NCBI GenBank assembly: GCA_964568735.1
Contig: CAZMRF010000001.1
Location: 124,001 to 188,000 of the forward strand
Source: CAZMRF01 sp964568735
GTDB taxonomy: Bacteria; Acidobacteriota; Polarisedimenticolia; JACPZX01
DNA: 64,000 bases
Direction of reading: 5' to 3'
The position numbers were made by a program, and so were the translations under genes. The notes below the pieces were generated by a model that made no database searches, had not been told where the DNA came from, and was given only the letters and a program-made list of their open reading frames with translations. Positions 25,546-34,425 of this stretch are shown in pieces. Numbering within the stretch: the first letter of the stretch is position 1; every line of letters starts with the position of its first letter.

Positions 25546-27045
25546 TCACGACCCCTTCCGGGCTCGAAGCGTCCTCGCCACGGCGCGGAGGGGAAAGCCC
25601 GCAAGGCGAAGGAGGCGGCGCCCGGCCGGGACGCGTCCCTTCAGGGCGATCTCCCCCGCTCCCTCCCGCCCTTCCTTTCCGCCCACGAGCGAGCGCACGA
25701 AGTGCGCGGCGCGGGCGACGTCTCCCCCGGGATGCATGAGGCTCCGGTGGAGCCGCTTGATCGAGTCGAGCGAGAGCGCGTGGGCCCGATGCTCGAAGCC
25801 GCAGACAAAGCTCCGCTCGATCCTGCGGCGGAGGCGATGGCCGGCGCCGGCTTCAACCCCGCGAATCGATGCGAGCGCGGGCGCCCGCGCATCGAGGAGA
25901 CCTCCGCCGAAGATCCGTCCCACGAGATCCACCGAGTCCTCGATGTAGGTCCGCGAGCGTGTTCGCTCGGCCAGATTGAGGAGGCGGGCTCCATCCACCT
26001 GCGTGCCCTCCGCCGCCAGGAACCTCATGAGGTCCGCGGCCTGGCCCAGCTTCCCGACGCCGCCGCCGCCGTGGAGATCGGCGAGGAGGTGAAAGGCCAT
26101 GAAGGTGGCATCGGGACGCAGGGACTTGAAGCGCTTGTGCGGCCTGCTCGCGGCGAGGATTTCGCCTCCGAGGTCGGCACCCGCCCCGCCGGGGATCCAG
26201 ATCCCCGTGTGCGGCTCGAACTTCGTCGCCTCATCCGCGTTGACGAGGGGTGCCGCGTGGTGGTGGTGCCGGCGATACCAGCTCTTCGACCAGATCCCCT
26301 CGAAGGGCCTGTGACCGGCCTTCACGAGGATCTCCTCGACCCCGCGCAGATCCTCGGGCGCCGTCAGGAGATCCACGTCGCCGACGAGGCGCTCTCCGGG
26401 GCGGAGGTAGATCTCCCCCAAGAGCGCCGATTCCTTGAGGAGGCCATGACGGATCCCCTTGCGCGTGAGCGCCGCTGTCATCTCCTCCACGAAAGGGAGG
26501 AGGCGCACGTTGCGCTGCTCGATTCCCGAGGCGGCCGATTCGATCGCCGTCTCGAACGGATCCGGAACGCTTGCCGCCATCCCCGCCGCTCGCAGCCCCT
26601 CCGCCACTGCCGGGAGGAGGTTGCATCTCCCCGCGGCCCTGAAGAACGACGGCCACCGTGTGACGTGCGCTCCGGCTTCCCGGACCGCCTGAGCCTCCGG
26701 AGAGCCTGGAGCCGGCCACAGCGCCAGGAGCACCAGGAGCTTCCCCTCAGGATCATCCAGGGTGACCTGTCCGGCAGGACTGTGCATCAGGAGGCGGAGC
26801 ACCTCGAGCGCACCGGACGCTGCACCCCCGGCGCTCACGCGCGATTCCAGGGCGTGGAAGAGCGCTTCCTCGAAGCCGCCGTAGAGGGCATTCCCTGCGA
26901 GGTACCAGCCGCTGGCGCCCGCGGGCAGGGCCGCCACGCGCTCCCCGAGAGGGAGCGGCTCGAGGCCGTGGTTGAGCCAGAACTCCCAGAGGAGGCGATC
27001 CTCGGCAAGAACGCCGGCCCCACCCGTTCGGGAGTGGGATGTCAC
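25546..27045 (-). CDS. Nucleotidyltransferase-fold protein (NTP_transf_5-like)
   Basis: A 499-residue cytoplasmic protein. Residues 195-235 read IRHGLLKESALLGEIYLRPGE then LVGDVDLL, the KGxxL...GDxDLL pattern of the PF14907 nucleotidyltransferase-like group; the two Asp would bind metal. These proteins are typically found in exopolysaccharide and peptide-modification clusters and their substrates are mostly unknown. The region HHHHAAPLVNADEATKFEPH could add metal ligands. The GTG at 27045 is the longest start; a later one is possible because the first 90 residues are less typical. It is last in the minus-strand glycan cluster, 93 bases after the GT2 gene. Confidence 0.75.
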   Translation of the reverse strand: MTSHSRTGGAGVLAEDRLLWEFWLNHGLEPLPLGERVAALPAGASGWYLAGNALYGGFEEALFHALESRVSAGGAASGALEVLRLLMHSPAGQVTLDDPEGKLLVLLALWPAPGSPEAQAVREAGAHVTRWPSFFRAAGRCNLLPAVAEGLRAAGMAASVPDPFETAIESAASGIEQRNVRLLPFVEEMTAALTRKGIRHGLLKESALLGEIYLRPGERLVGDVDLLTAPEDLRGVEEILVKAGHRPFEGIWSKSWYRRHHHHAAPLVNADEATKFEPHTGIWIPGGAGADLGGEILAASRPHKRFKSLRPDATFMAFHLLADLHGGGGVGKLGQAADLMRFLAAEGTQVDGARLLNLAERTRSRTYIEDSVDLVGRIFGGGLLDARAPALASIRGVEAGAGHRLRRRIERSFVCGFEHRAHALSLDSIKRLHRSLMHPGGDVARAAHFVRSLVGGKEGREGAGEIALKGRVPAGRRLLRLAGFPLRAVARTLRARKGS

Positions 27046-27138
27046 GATGAGCGCGCTCTCCTGCCGGGGACGGGAAGGTCGCGCTGGTGCCCCGCTGGCG
27101 TCAGGGCCCAGGCCGCGGGCCCCTGCCCGGGGACGCCC

Positions 27139-27970
27139 CTAGATGCCCAGCCTCAGCCGCCAGCAGACCCAGAGGGCCTCGGCGATGATCCGCCCGTTCA
27201 TCTTGGACTCGCCCACGCGACGGTCGTTGAAGGTGATGGGCACCTCCGCGAACCGGAAGCCCTTCCGGTAGGCACGGTACTTCATCTCGATCTGGAAGGC
27301 GTAACCGTTGGAGTGGATTCGCGTCAGGTCGATCGATTCCAGGACCTTTCGCCGGTAGCACTTGAAGCCTGCCGTCGCGTCGGAAACCAGCGCGCCCGGC
27401 ATGCCCGTCACGAAGTTCACGTAGAGCGTCGCCATCTTGCTCAGCAGCAGCCGCTTGAAGGACCAGTTGATCACGCGGACCCCGTTGCGGTACCGGCTCC
27501 CGATGACGATGTCGGCGTCGCGGATCCGATCGAGGAAGTCGGGGATGGAAGCCGGATCGTGGGAGAAGTCGGCATCCATCTCCATGATCGCCTCCGCTCC
27601 GTTGTCGAGCGCGTACCGGAAGCCCGCAACGTAGGCCGTGCCCAGCCCCGTGCACGCGGGGGTCCTCGGAGGCGAGCCGGTCGGCGACGCGGCCCGTACC
27701 GTCGGGGCTCCCGTCGTCCACGATCGTCACCTGGATGTCTCCCGGGAGCGCCCGGACGGCTGCGATGATCTTCCCGACGTTCTCCGCCTCGTTGTAGGTG
27801 GGGATGATGATCATCGTGCGGGGCCATCCCGCAGCGCGGTCCGCGGCGGAGGGCGCGGCGGAACCCGCCTCGCGCGCGGGGGCGCCGGAGGACTGGGGAC
27901 TCGCAGGACGCGGATCACTCACGCCCGGGCTTCCCTCCAGGGGAAGGAGGTCTGTGTCGGAAGCGGGCAT
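27139..27970 (-). pseudogene. Frameshifted dolichyl/polyprenyl-phosphate mannose synthase-like GT2
   Basis: Two adjacent frames together make a Dpm1-like GT2. The 5' frame carries TMIIIPTYNEAENVGKI and VTIVDDGSPDGTGRVADRLA up to EDPRVH (about 27650); the 3' frame resumes with GLGTAYVAGFRYALDN, MEMDADFSHDP, DATAGFKCYRR and FNDRRVGESKM. At the junction the usual HRxGKxGLG segment is shortened by roughly seven or eight codons, with a net shift of frame. Either a real inactivating deletion or an assembly error. Start ATG 27970 overlaps the upstream stop (TGATG). A functional form would make polyprenyl-phosphate-mannose or a similar donor for the GT-C enzymes upstream. Confidence 0.8.
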
Positions 27971-28647
27971 CAGGCGGCGCTGAACCGGAGGCGCAGGATC
28001 GTCCCGAGGATGCGGAGCCCGTTCCGGACGCGCTTGAAGTTCGTGGACCCGGCCGCCCGGCGGTCGCGCGTGACGCCCACTTCCACGATGTTGAAGCCGT
28101 GCCGGATGGCCTTGATCAGCATCTCGGTCTCGATCTCGTACTCCGAAGCGTCGAGAGAGATGCCCGCGAGTTTACTGCGACGAAAGCAGCGGAAGCCGGA
28201 CTGCGAGTCGGTGATCTTCACTCCGAAGAGGATGTTGATCATCCCGCTCATGAACTTGTTGCCGAAGTAGTTCGGCAGGCTGATCGCTCCATCCTTGAGC
28301 GTGCCGATGAATTTCGACCCGTTCACGAGATCGGCCCCGCGCTCCATCGGCGCGAGCAGCAGCGGGATGTCGTCGGGCGGATCCTGGCCGTCCCCGTCGA
28401 TGAAGAGGATCACGTCCCCGGTGGCCTCCTGGAGGCCGCGCCGGATCGCCTTCCCCTTGCCCTGGTTGGGCTCCTGGCGGACGACCCTTGCCCCGGCTTT
28501 CCTGGCCGCCTCGGAGGTGTTGTCGGCCGAGCCGTCGTCCACGACCAGGATCTCGTCTTCCGGCTTGATGAAGCGCCGGATTCCGGCGATCACGTCGCCG
28601 ATGACCCGACCTTCGTTGTAAGCCGCGATCACGACGCACACTTTCAT
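27970..28647 (-). CDS. GT2 glycosyltransferase, polyprenyl-phosphate sugar synthase type
   Basis: A 225-residue GT-A enzyme beginning MKVCVVIAAYNEGRVIGDVI. Nucleotide-sugar binding landmarks: ILVVDDGSADNTSEAARK, NQGKGKAIRRGLQEA, the metal-binding LFIDGDGQDPPDDI, and DSQSGFRCFRRSKL. It has no C-terminal membrane segments, as in the soluble Dpm1 group, and so probably loads a sugar onto polyprenyl phosphate at the inner face of the membrane. ATG 28647 is preceded by GGGAGA; a GTG at 28662 is less likely. Its stop is fused to the start of the frameshifted GT2, so a pair of related synthases was encoded. Confidence 0.88.
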   Translation of the reverse strand: MKVCVVIAAYNEGRVIGDVIAGIRRFIKPEDEILVVDDGSADNTSEAARKAGARVVRQEPNQGKGKAIRRGLQEATGDVILFIDGDGQDPPDDIPLLLAPMERGADLVNGSKFIGTLKDGAISLPNYFGNKFMSGMINILFGVKITDSQSGFRCFRRSKLAGISLDASEYEIETEMLIKAIRHGFNIVEVGVTRDRRAAGSTNFKRVRNGLRILGTILRLRFSAA

Positions 28648-28678
28648 TGGAGGATCTCCCACGTTGCCCGGGCGGAGG

Positions 28679-29704
28679 TCAGACGAGCCACTCCGGCTCT
28701 GCGCCCGAGAGGTGCCAGTCGAGGGCCTGCGCGGCGAAGGTCGATGTGATGGTGTTCACGTCGCGGCTCTTCGAAGAGTAGTAGAGACCCCCTATCCCGG
28801 ACTGGAGGGTCGAGAGGAACGCGAGCGCACGCTCGATCCGGGGGGCGTATTTCACGCGGTCCACCGCGATCCAGATCCTCGTGGTCTGCGCCGTGGCATC
28901 GCCCACGTGCTCGGTGCTTCGCGACGGATCCTCGTACCAGGTGCGCATGCTGCCGTCCGGGTTTTGCCAGCGTGCGAGGCTCTCGGCTCCCGCCCTGAGC
29001 ATGCCCTCCTCCGTCCTCAATCCGGTGGCCCGGAGGTAGAGAAGCCCCTCGAGCGCGTAGCAGTGGGCATGGCAGTAGACCGCCTTCTCGCCGGGCCCCA
29101 TCCGGAACATGCCATCCTCGAAGCAGGTCCGGATCACCTCGTCGGCGATTTCCAGAGCGAGGCTCCGGTAGCGCGACTCCCCTGTGTCACGGCAGAGGGC
29201 GTCGAGCGCGATGACGGTCTTCAACATGTGCGCTCCAAAGAGCCTCGACCAATGGCGTTTCGGCTCGGGAGCGCGTCCCTGCGCGTCGATCAGCACCTGG
29301 CGCCCCCGCGCGGTACGCTCGATGAAGCCCCCCATGCGCGCGATGAGCCCGTCGTCCACCTTGCCGCCCAGCTTTTCGCGGTAGGCGTGCAGACCGGCCA
29401 CGGCCATGCAGGTGTCGAAGAGGAAATCGTGGCCCTCCATGCCGACACCCCCCGAGGCGGGAGTGACCTCGTGGAGCCCCCGGGCCACCTCGTCCGCGCG
29501 CGAGCGAAGGGCGGGCTCGTGCTCTCGCGCGGCGAGCAGGGAGACGAGCCTCAGATGAAGGCCCATGGCCTCGGGGTAGATGAAGCCCGGATGCTCGGGA
29601 TTCACCCAGGAATAGAGGCTGCCGTTGCCGTTGGTGATCTCGGGGGAGGCCAGGAAGCGGACCAAGTCCGCCTGGAAAGCCTCCAGGGATGACGATGCCT
29701 TCAC
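28679..29704 (-). CDS. Alpha/alpha-toroid protein of unknown function
   Basis: A 341-residue soluble protein made of helical hairpins with aromatic and acidic residues, as in six-hairpin glycosidases and terpene-cyclase-like barrels. Stretches include YSWVNPEHPGFIYPEAMG, EGHDFLFDTCMAVAGL, KAVYCHAHCYALEGLLYL, WQNPDGSMRTWYED and NTITSTFAAQALDW; the repeats WVNPxHPG and WQNPDGS with His/Cys/Tyr clusters suggest an open active-site cleft. It has no signal peptide. The GTG start at 29704 follows AAGGA by eight bases. Context between GT2 genes suggests processing of a sugar or lipid intermediate; no reaction can be assigned. Confidence 0.65.
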   Translation of the reverse strand: MKASSSLEAFQADLVRFLASPEITNGNGSLYSWVNPEHPGFIYPEAMGLHLRLVSLLAAREHEPALRSRADEVARGLHEVTPASGGVGMEGHDFLFDTCMAVAGLHAYREKLGGKVDDGLIARMGGFIERTARGRQVLIDAQGRAPEPKRHWSRLFGAHMLKTVIALDALCRDTGESRYRSLALEIADEVIRTCFEDGMFRMGPGEKAVYCHAHCYALEGLLYLRATGLRTEEGMLRAGAESLARWQNPDGSMRTWYEDPSRSTEHVGDATAQTTRIWIAVDRVKYAPRIERALAFLSTLQSGIGGLYYSSKSRDVNTITSTFAAQALDWHLSGAEPEWLV

Positions 29705-29837
29705 TTGGGAGTCCTTTAGGTCGGTACGGTGGAGGGGAATGCCCCCGAGTATACGGCCAAACGGAGCCAGATCAAGCCAATGGTCCGGGATCGGAGGGCC
29801 GGGCGGGATTCTCGGGATCTTCTCGCCATCGGGGCCC

Positions 29838-30779
29838 TCACGCCGAAGGGCCCATGCGCGGCCCCTTGCTGATCATGTCCGCGAGGAGCCCCACGGCGAG
29901 GATCTGGACTCCGGCGAAGAGCAGGATGAGCGTCTTCTCAGTGAGGTTGCTCAGCACCAGGATGTCGTAGAGCGCCGAGGCGGCGAAGCCGGCGAGGATC
30001 AGGAGGCTCACAGGCATGAAGATCTTGAGGGGGTTGAAGTAGAGCACGACCCGGTGGATGAGGAGGAGGAAGTTCACCATGTCGCGGATCGGGCGGATCT
30101 TGGAGCGGCCGGTCCTCCGGGCGTAGTCGATCGGGAGGTAGGTGACCCTGCCGTCGTTGCAGAGCAGCGCCAGGGTGATGCTGGTCGTGAAGGAGAAGCC
30201 CGGGGGGAGGATCGGAAAGAACTGCAGCGCGCGGTCACGCCGGAAGACGCGGAGGCCCGAGTTCACGTCGGGGATGTCCGTCTCGGAGAGGTAGGCCGCC
30301 AGCTTTCGGAGGATCCACCGGGCGGGGCGCCTCAGCAGGGGCCCCTGGACGTTCTCTCCCACGCGCGCCCCGACGACCATGTCGTTGCCGGGGACCGCGT
30401 CGAGGATCGCCGGGATGGCGCTGGCCGGGTAGGTCCCATCGGCGTCCGTGATGAGGATCCAGGGAGCGCGCGCGGCGCGGATGCCGCTCTTGAGCGCCGC
30501 GCCGTATCCCCTGTTCGCACCGTGCGCGAGCACCCGGGCACCGCTCTCGCGGGCAACGGCCGCGGTCGCGTCCGAGGAGCCATCGTCCACGACGATGATC
30601 TCGTGCTCCCAGCCCGTGGCCCTCATCGTCCGCGCCAGCTCGCCGAGGACAGGGCCAATCCCCTTCTCTTCGTTGAAGGCGGGCACGACGATGGAGACGA
30701 AGGTCTCGCCCGCGGGCGAACCGCCCTCCGCCATCGGCCCCGCTCCGGCGCTGGTCACTGCCGCTGTCCCCTCGGTCAC
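29838..30779 (-). CDS. GT2 glycosyltransferase with C-terminal membrane segments
   Basis: A 313-residue protein with a GT-A domain: VSIVVPAFNEEKGIGPVL, IIVVDDGSSDATAAVARE, GYGAALKSGIRAARAP, the metal-binding ILITDADGTYP, and DVNSGLRVFRR. Two membrane segments close the protein (LKIFMPVSLLILAGFAASAL and ILLFAGVQILAVGLLADM). This layout is that of ArnC/GtrB-like polyprenyl-phosphate sugar transferases. The GTG at 30779 overlaps the stop of the MptB-like gene (GTGA), which fixes the start better than the ATG at 30734. It is the last of nine genes joined by 4-base overlaps. Confidence 0.88.
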   Translation of the reverse strand: MTEGTAAVTSAGAGPMAEGGSPAGETFVSIVVPAFNEEKGIGPVLGELARTMRATGWEHEIIVVDDGSSDATAAVARESGARVLAHGANRGYGAALKSGIRAARAPWILITDADGTYPASAIPAILDAVPGNDMVVGARVGENVQGPLLRRPARWILRKLAAYLSETDIPDVNSGLRVFRRDRALQFFPILPPGFSFTTSITLALLCNDGRVTYLPIDYARRTGRSKIRPIRDMVNFLLLIHRVVLYFNPLKIFMPVSLLILAGFAASALYDILVLSNLTEKTLILLFAGVQILAVGLLADMISKGPRMGPSA

Positions 30780-32266
30780 GCCTCGACTCCCCTCCGCCGG
30801 CCCTTCGCTCCCCTGCGCAGAGCGGCCGCGAGAAGATACGAGACCGGCACCCCCACCGCAACCAGCGCCGCCAGCGCCTTTTCCCGGTGCACCGAGATCC
30901 CCGACTCCATCATCCGGATCGCGTAGACCCAGAAGAGATCCAGGGCCATGAGAGAGGCCGAGAAGAGCAGAGCGGCGGTGCGCGCCACTCCAGGGGCCAC
31001 CAGCACCGCGAGCGCGACGATCCAGACTCCGTAGGAGACCCTCAGCAGGGCGGTGACCGCGAGGACGTAGCCGAAGAGGAGGTAGAGACCGTGCCGGGCG
31101 ACATCCTGGTCGGTCCGGGATCTCAGGGCGAGAATGAGCGCGGCGACGACGGTCACGAGGATGAGCGAGGTGCCGGCCGCGAGCATGATGTCCGCCGACA
31201 GCTCGCCCGCGGCGCCGGTCTGACCCACGATCTTGTGGAGGGCCATCTGAAGAATCATGAGCGCCCCCCCCTGATAGGCTCCGTGGTCGTAGGGGCGTAG
31301 GAAGTGCAGGATGTCCATGCCTCCCGCGTAGGGCATGTAGCCCACGAGGACCACGCCTGCGGCGACGATCCCGAGCGCGGCGGCCCGGAGGAACCCCGCT
31401 ATCCCCCCGCGCTGCCGCCATCGGGCCGCGAGCGCGAAGAGGAGCAACGGGCCGCTGACGTATTTCACGAGGACCGAGATCGTCAGGCAGACCGTCCCGA
31501 GGGCCTCGTCGTAGAAGGTGCGCACCACCTCTCGGCGCATGAGGAAAAGCCCCAGAAGGGCCCAGAGGACCAGGAAACCGTCGTTGTGAGCCTGGCCGAC
31601 CACCTGCAACAGAACCAGGGGATTCCACAGGTAGAGGAGCTCCCCGGTGAGCGCCGGCCGCCCCCAGCCTCTCAGGAGCGCCCGGATCAGGAGGCCGTTG
31701 GCGAGGTGAACGGCCCCGAAGAGGATCTTGTAGAGCAGGAGGGAGCCGGCCACGTTGTCGGGGGCCAGCCACGCGAGCAGCCCGCACGTGCTGATCCAGC
31801 CCGGCCCGTACAGGGCCGTGTACTGCGGCCAGCCCATCGCCCGGAAGAAGTCATCGGCGCCGAAGGCCTCGGCCGGCACCTCGAAGGGGTTCGCCCGGTG
31901 GATGGCGAGGATCCTGCCGTGCACCATGTAGTCGAAGACGTCCTTCGTGAGGAGCGAGGGCACGAAGAGCAGGACGAGGATCATCGCCGCCGTGCCGGCG
32001 TAGAGGGCGCGCCTCACGCGGAGCTCCTCGGAGGGGCGGAGTCCCGCCGTCCAGCGGGCCGCCAGGCCGTAGAGGACGAAGAGGCCTGCGAGGAGCGCTG
32101 CGTAGTAGGCGGCGAGGCCGCCCGGAGAGGCGATGCGCCAGTCGCCCAGTGGCCTCCACGGGAAGATCTCGATCGTGTGTGCCGCGCTGATGGCCACGTA
32201 GTAGGAGAGGAGGAGGAGGGCAGCCATCCCAGCCGCGCAGAGCGTGAACCGTCGGGGCGCGCTCAC
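30776..32266 (-). CDS. GT87/MptB-like polyprenol-phosphate-dependent glycosyltransferase
   Basis: A 496-residue protein with about 12 membrane segments. The first large loop contains LTKDVFDYMVHGRILAIHRANPF, matching the DxxxYxxxGRxxxxxxxNPY pattern of MptB-type mannosyltransferases and GT87 relatives, with the catalytic Asp in TKDVFDY. Later landmarks: LWNPLVLLQVVGQAHNDG and KYVSGPLLLFAL. It should transfer a sugar from polyprenyl phosphate outside the inner membrane. The GTG start overlaps the upstream sulfatase-like stop, and its own stop overlaps the GT2 start, which may supply its donor. Confidence 0.87.
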   Translation of the reverse strand: MSAPRRFTLCAAGMAALLLLSYYVAISAAHTIEIFPWRPLGDWRIASPGGLAAYYAALLAGLFVLYGLAARWTAGLRPSEELRVRRALYAGTAAMILVLLFVPSLLTKDVFDYMVHGRILAIHRANPFEVPAEAFGADDFFRAMGWPQYTALYGPGWISTCGLLAWLAPDNVAGSLLLYKILFGAVHLANGLLIRALLRGWGRPALTGELLYLWNPLVLLQVVGQAHNDGFLVLWALLGLFLMRREVVRTFYDEALGTVCLTISVLVKYVSGPLLLFALAARWRQRGGIAGFLRAAALGIVAAGVVLVGYMPYAGGMDILHFLRPYDHGAYQGGALMILQMALHKIVGQTGAAGELSADIMLAAGTSLILVTVVAALILALRSRTDQDVARHGLYLLFGYVLAVTALLRVSYGVWIVALAVLVAPGVARTAALLFSASLMALDLFWVYAIRMMESGISVHREKALAALVAVGVPVSYLLAAALRRGAKGRRRGVEA

Positions 32267-34425
32267 TCGACGTATCCAAGAGTCTTGAGCCGCTCCAGCT
32301 CCTCATCCGGCGTCTCCCGCCCTTGCCCGGGCGCGCCGGCGCGGTCGGCCCAGGCCTCGACGAGATCCCGGAGCTCTCCGGCCTCCTCGGGCCGGGTGGC
32401 GATGAGGTTGGCCGTCTCGCCCGGATCGGAGGCCAGGTCGAAGAGCTCCCACTGCCAGGGGCCCTCGCCCCCCGGATCGAAGGAGCTGCCGATCAGCTTG
32501 AGAGGCCCGCGACGGACGGCCCGCAGGGCGTGCACGGAGCTCCGCAGGCCGATGTAGACCTCCTCCATGTAGATCTCCCTGAGGGGAATCGGCTCCGATC
32601 GCGCAAGCGCTCCCCAGAGCGAGATCCCCGCCATCGGCGCCGGCGGCTTCAGCCCTGCGGCCTCGAGCACGGTGGGCGCGAGGTCCAGCTGGCTGACGGG
32701 CTCCTCGAGAATGGCGCCCGGAGTCACGCCCGGACCGGCGATGATGAGCGGGATGCGCACCAGCTCTTCGTAGAGCGTGTGCTCGTGGAGGAGCCCGCCG
32801 TGATCGAGGAACTCCTCGCCATGATCCGAGACGAAGACCACGAGCGTGTTCTCCAGGAGACCCATCGCGCGCATGGATGCCAGGAGCTCCCCCACCTGGG
32901 CGTCCATGTACGAGACGGCTCCGTCATACAGGGCGACCATGGAGCTGAAATCCGCCGGGTCCACCTCGAGCGTTCCCGCCGCGATCCGCGGGACGTCGCC
33001 GAAGCGGAGATCGAGATCCTCTCCCGGCTTCCTGCCGTAGCGGGAGTCCCAGGGAGCGGGCGGAGCATACGGATCGTGGGGGTCCATCAGGTGGAGATAG
33101 AGGAAAAAGGGGCGATCTCCAACACCTCGCAGCCAGCTCAACCCGCGCTCGACGACCTCCTCCGCTCGCGGGAAGGTCTCACGAGGCTGCCGGAGACCGA
33201 GGGCGCTCAACGTGAAGGCCAGAGTCGAGCGCGGATGGGCTGAGACCAGCCCGCCCGGCAGCCCCTCGTCGTAGTGATCGAAGCCCCGCGCGAAGCCGAG
33301 CTCCCGTGTGAGGATTGGATTCGCCACGATTCCCCCGGTGGCATACCCGGCGCGCTGGAAGATCTTCGCCAGACCGACCGCCCCCTTGCGCAGGGCATCC
33401 CGGTGGGTCCGGAGCCCGTGCGCGGCCGGCTCGAGTCCCGTCATGATCGTGGCCGTGGTGGGGAGAGTCCAGCTCGCGACAGCCGCCGCGTCGGAGAAGA
33501 TGGCCCCGCTGCGCGCGAGCTCGTCGAGGTGCGGCGTCGTGGCCCGTGTCGAACCGTAGACGCCCACGCGGTCGGCTCGGAGCGTGTCGGCCACGATCAT
33601 CAAGATACTGGGGCCTCTCCGGCGATCTTCTTCACCCGCGGCCGGCGCCCCACGCTGTGTCCCGATGATCAGCCACGCCGCCCCCACGGCGAGGAGCGCG
33701 ACGACCATCGCGAGAAGCTTCCGCCAGATCCGCAGGGCGGCCGAGAGGAGCAGGACCAGGCCCCAGCTCACCGATAGCCCGGCCGCGAGGCTTCCGGCCG
33801 CCATCGCCACACCGCCGGGGCTCCTCGCCGCCACGCCGAGCAGCTCGCGCAGGAAGCTCCAGCCGATGAGCGCGAGCGCCGCGCCGGCCGAGAGGATCAA
33901 CGCAGCCCTGGCTCTCCGGGCGACATCCCAGGATCTCCCCGCCGCCCGCGCGACGCAGGCTGCGCCATGCCCGGCCGCCGCCGCGGCCGTGGCGAGGAGC
34001 AGGAGCGCAGGCAGGCTGGGGAGCGTGGCCGGAACTCCAGCTCCTGCGCCGCGCACGAGCAGCCCGAAGCCGAAGAACGCGACGCAGGCCGTGGTGCCCG
34101 CTGCGACGTGCAGCGACTCGGCGTGGAGCGCCGACATGCCCGGCGATCTCCCGAAGACGGTCCCGACGAGGGCGGCCCCACAGAGGCAGGCGAGGGTCAA
34201 TGACACGACCAGGGGGAGGTACCAGAGCAGTGCCGTGCCGAAGAGATCGAGGGCCCGTCCGGGTTCAATCCTGTAGGCGGGCAGGGCGAGGATGATCCTC
34301 CCCGCGCCCCATCCCGACAGGACGATCGCCGCCAGCATGCCGGCCGCCACCGCGCTGATGAGGGATCGCAGGAGCCCGGCTCGCGGCTCGGCGTTAGGCC
34401 CGGGACCCGTCATCGCGGGAGTCAT
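32263..34425 (-). CDS. Sulfatase-like membrane enzyme, Thr at the nucleophile position
   Basis: A 720-residue protein. The first 260 residues carry about seven membrane segments; the rest is a periplasmic alkaline-phosphatase-superfamily domain with ILMIVADTLRADRVG, the nucleophile block SWTLPTTATIMTG, FFLYLHLMDPHDPY and VVFVSDHGEEFLDHGG. Thr replaces the Cys/Ser of sulfatases and the following Arg is lost, so formylglycine cannot form. The layout resembles LtaS- and EptA-type transferases, which also use Thr, making phospho-group transfer to a glycan or lipid plausible. The tail LKTLGYVE is shared in form with its neighbour. ATG 34425 overlaps the upstream stop (ATGA). Confidence 0.86.
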   Translation of the reverse strand: MTPAMTGPGPNAEPRAGLLRSLISAVAAGMLAAIVLSGWGAGRIILALPAYRIEPGRALDLFGTALLWYLPLVVSLTLACLCGAALVGTVFGRSPGMSALHAESLHVAAGTTACVAFFGFGLLVRGAGAGVPATLPSLPALLLLATAAAAAGHGAACVARAAGRSWDVARRARAALILSAGAALALIGWSFLRELLGVAARSPGGVAMAAGSLAAGLSVSWGLVLLLSAALRIWRKLLAMVVALLAVGAAWLIIGTQRGAPAAGEEDRRRGPSILMIVADTLRADRVGVYGSTRATTPHLDELARSGAIFSDAAAVASWTLPTTATIMTGLEPAAHGLRTHRDALRKGAVGLAKIFQRAGYATGGIVANPILTRELGFARGFDHYDEGLPGGLVSAHPRSTLAFTLSALGLRQPRETFPRAEEVVERGLSWLRGVGDRPFFLYLHLMDPHDPYAPPAPWDSRYGRKPGEDLDLRFGDVPRIAAGTLEVDPADFSSMVALYDGAVSYMDAQVGELLASMRAMGLLENTLVVFVSDHGEEFLDHGGLLHEHTLYEELVRIPLIIAGPGVTPGAILEEPVSQLDLAPTVLEAAGLKPPAPMAGISLWGALARSEPIPLREIYMEEVYIGLRSSVHALRAVRRGPLKLIGSSFDPGGEGPWQWELFDLASDPGETANLIATRPEEAGELRDLVEAWADRAGAPGQGRETPDEELERLKTLGYVE

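Noticed and set aside
25405..27768. 787-codon plus-strand frame
   Set aside because: It lies opposite the nucleotidyltransferase-like and GT2 genes, whose motifs are clear. Low-complexity shadow.
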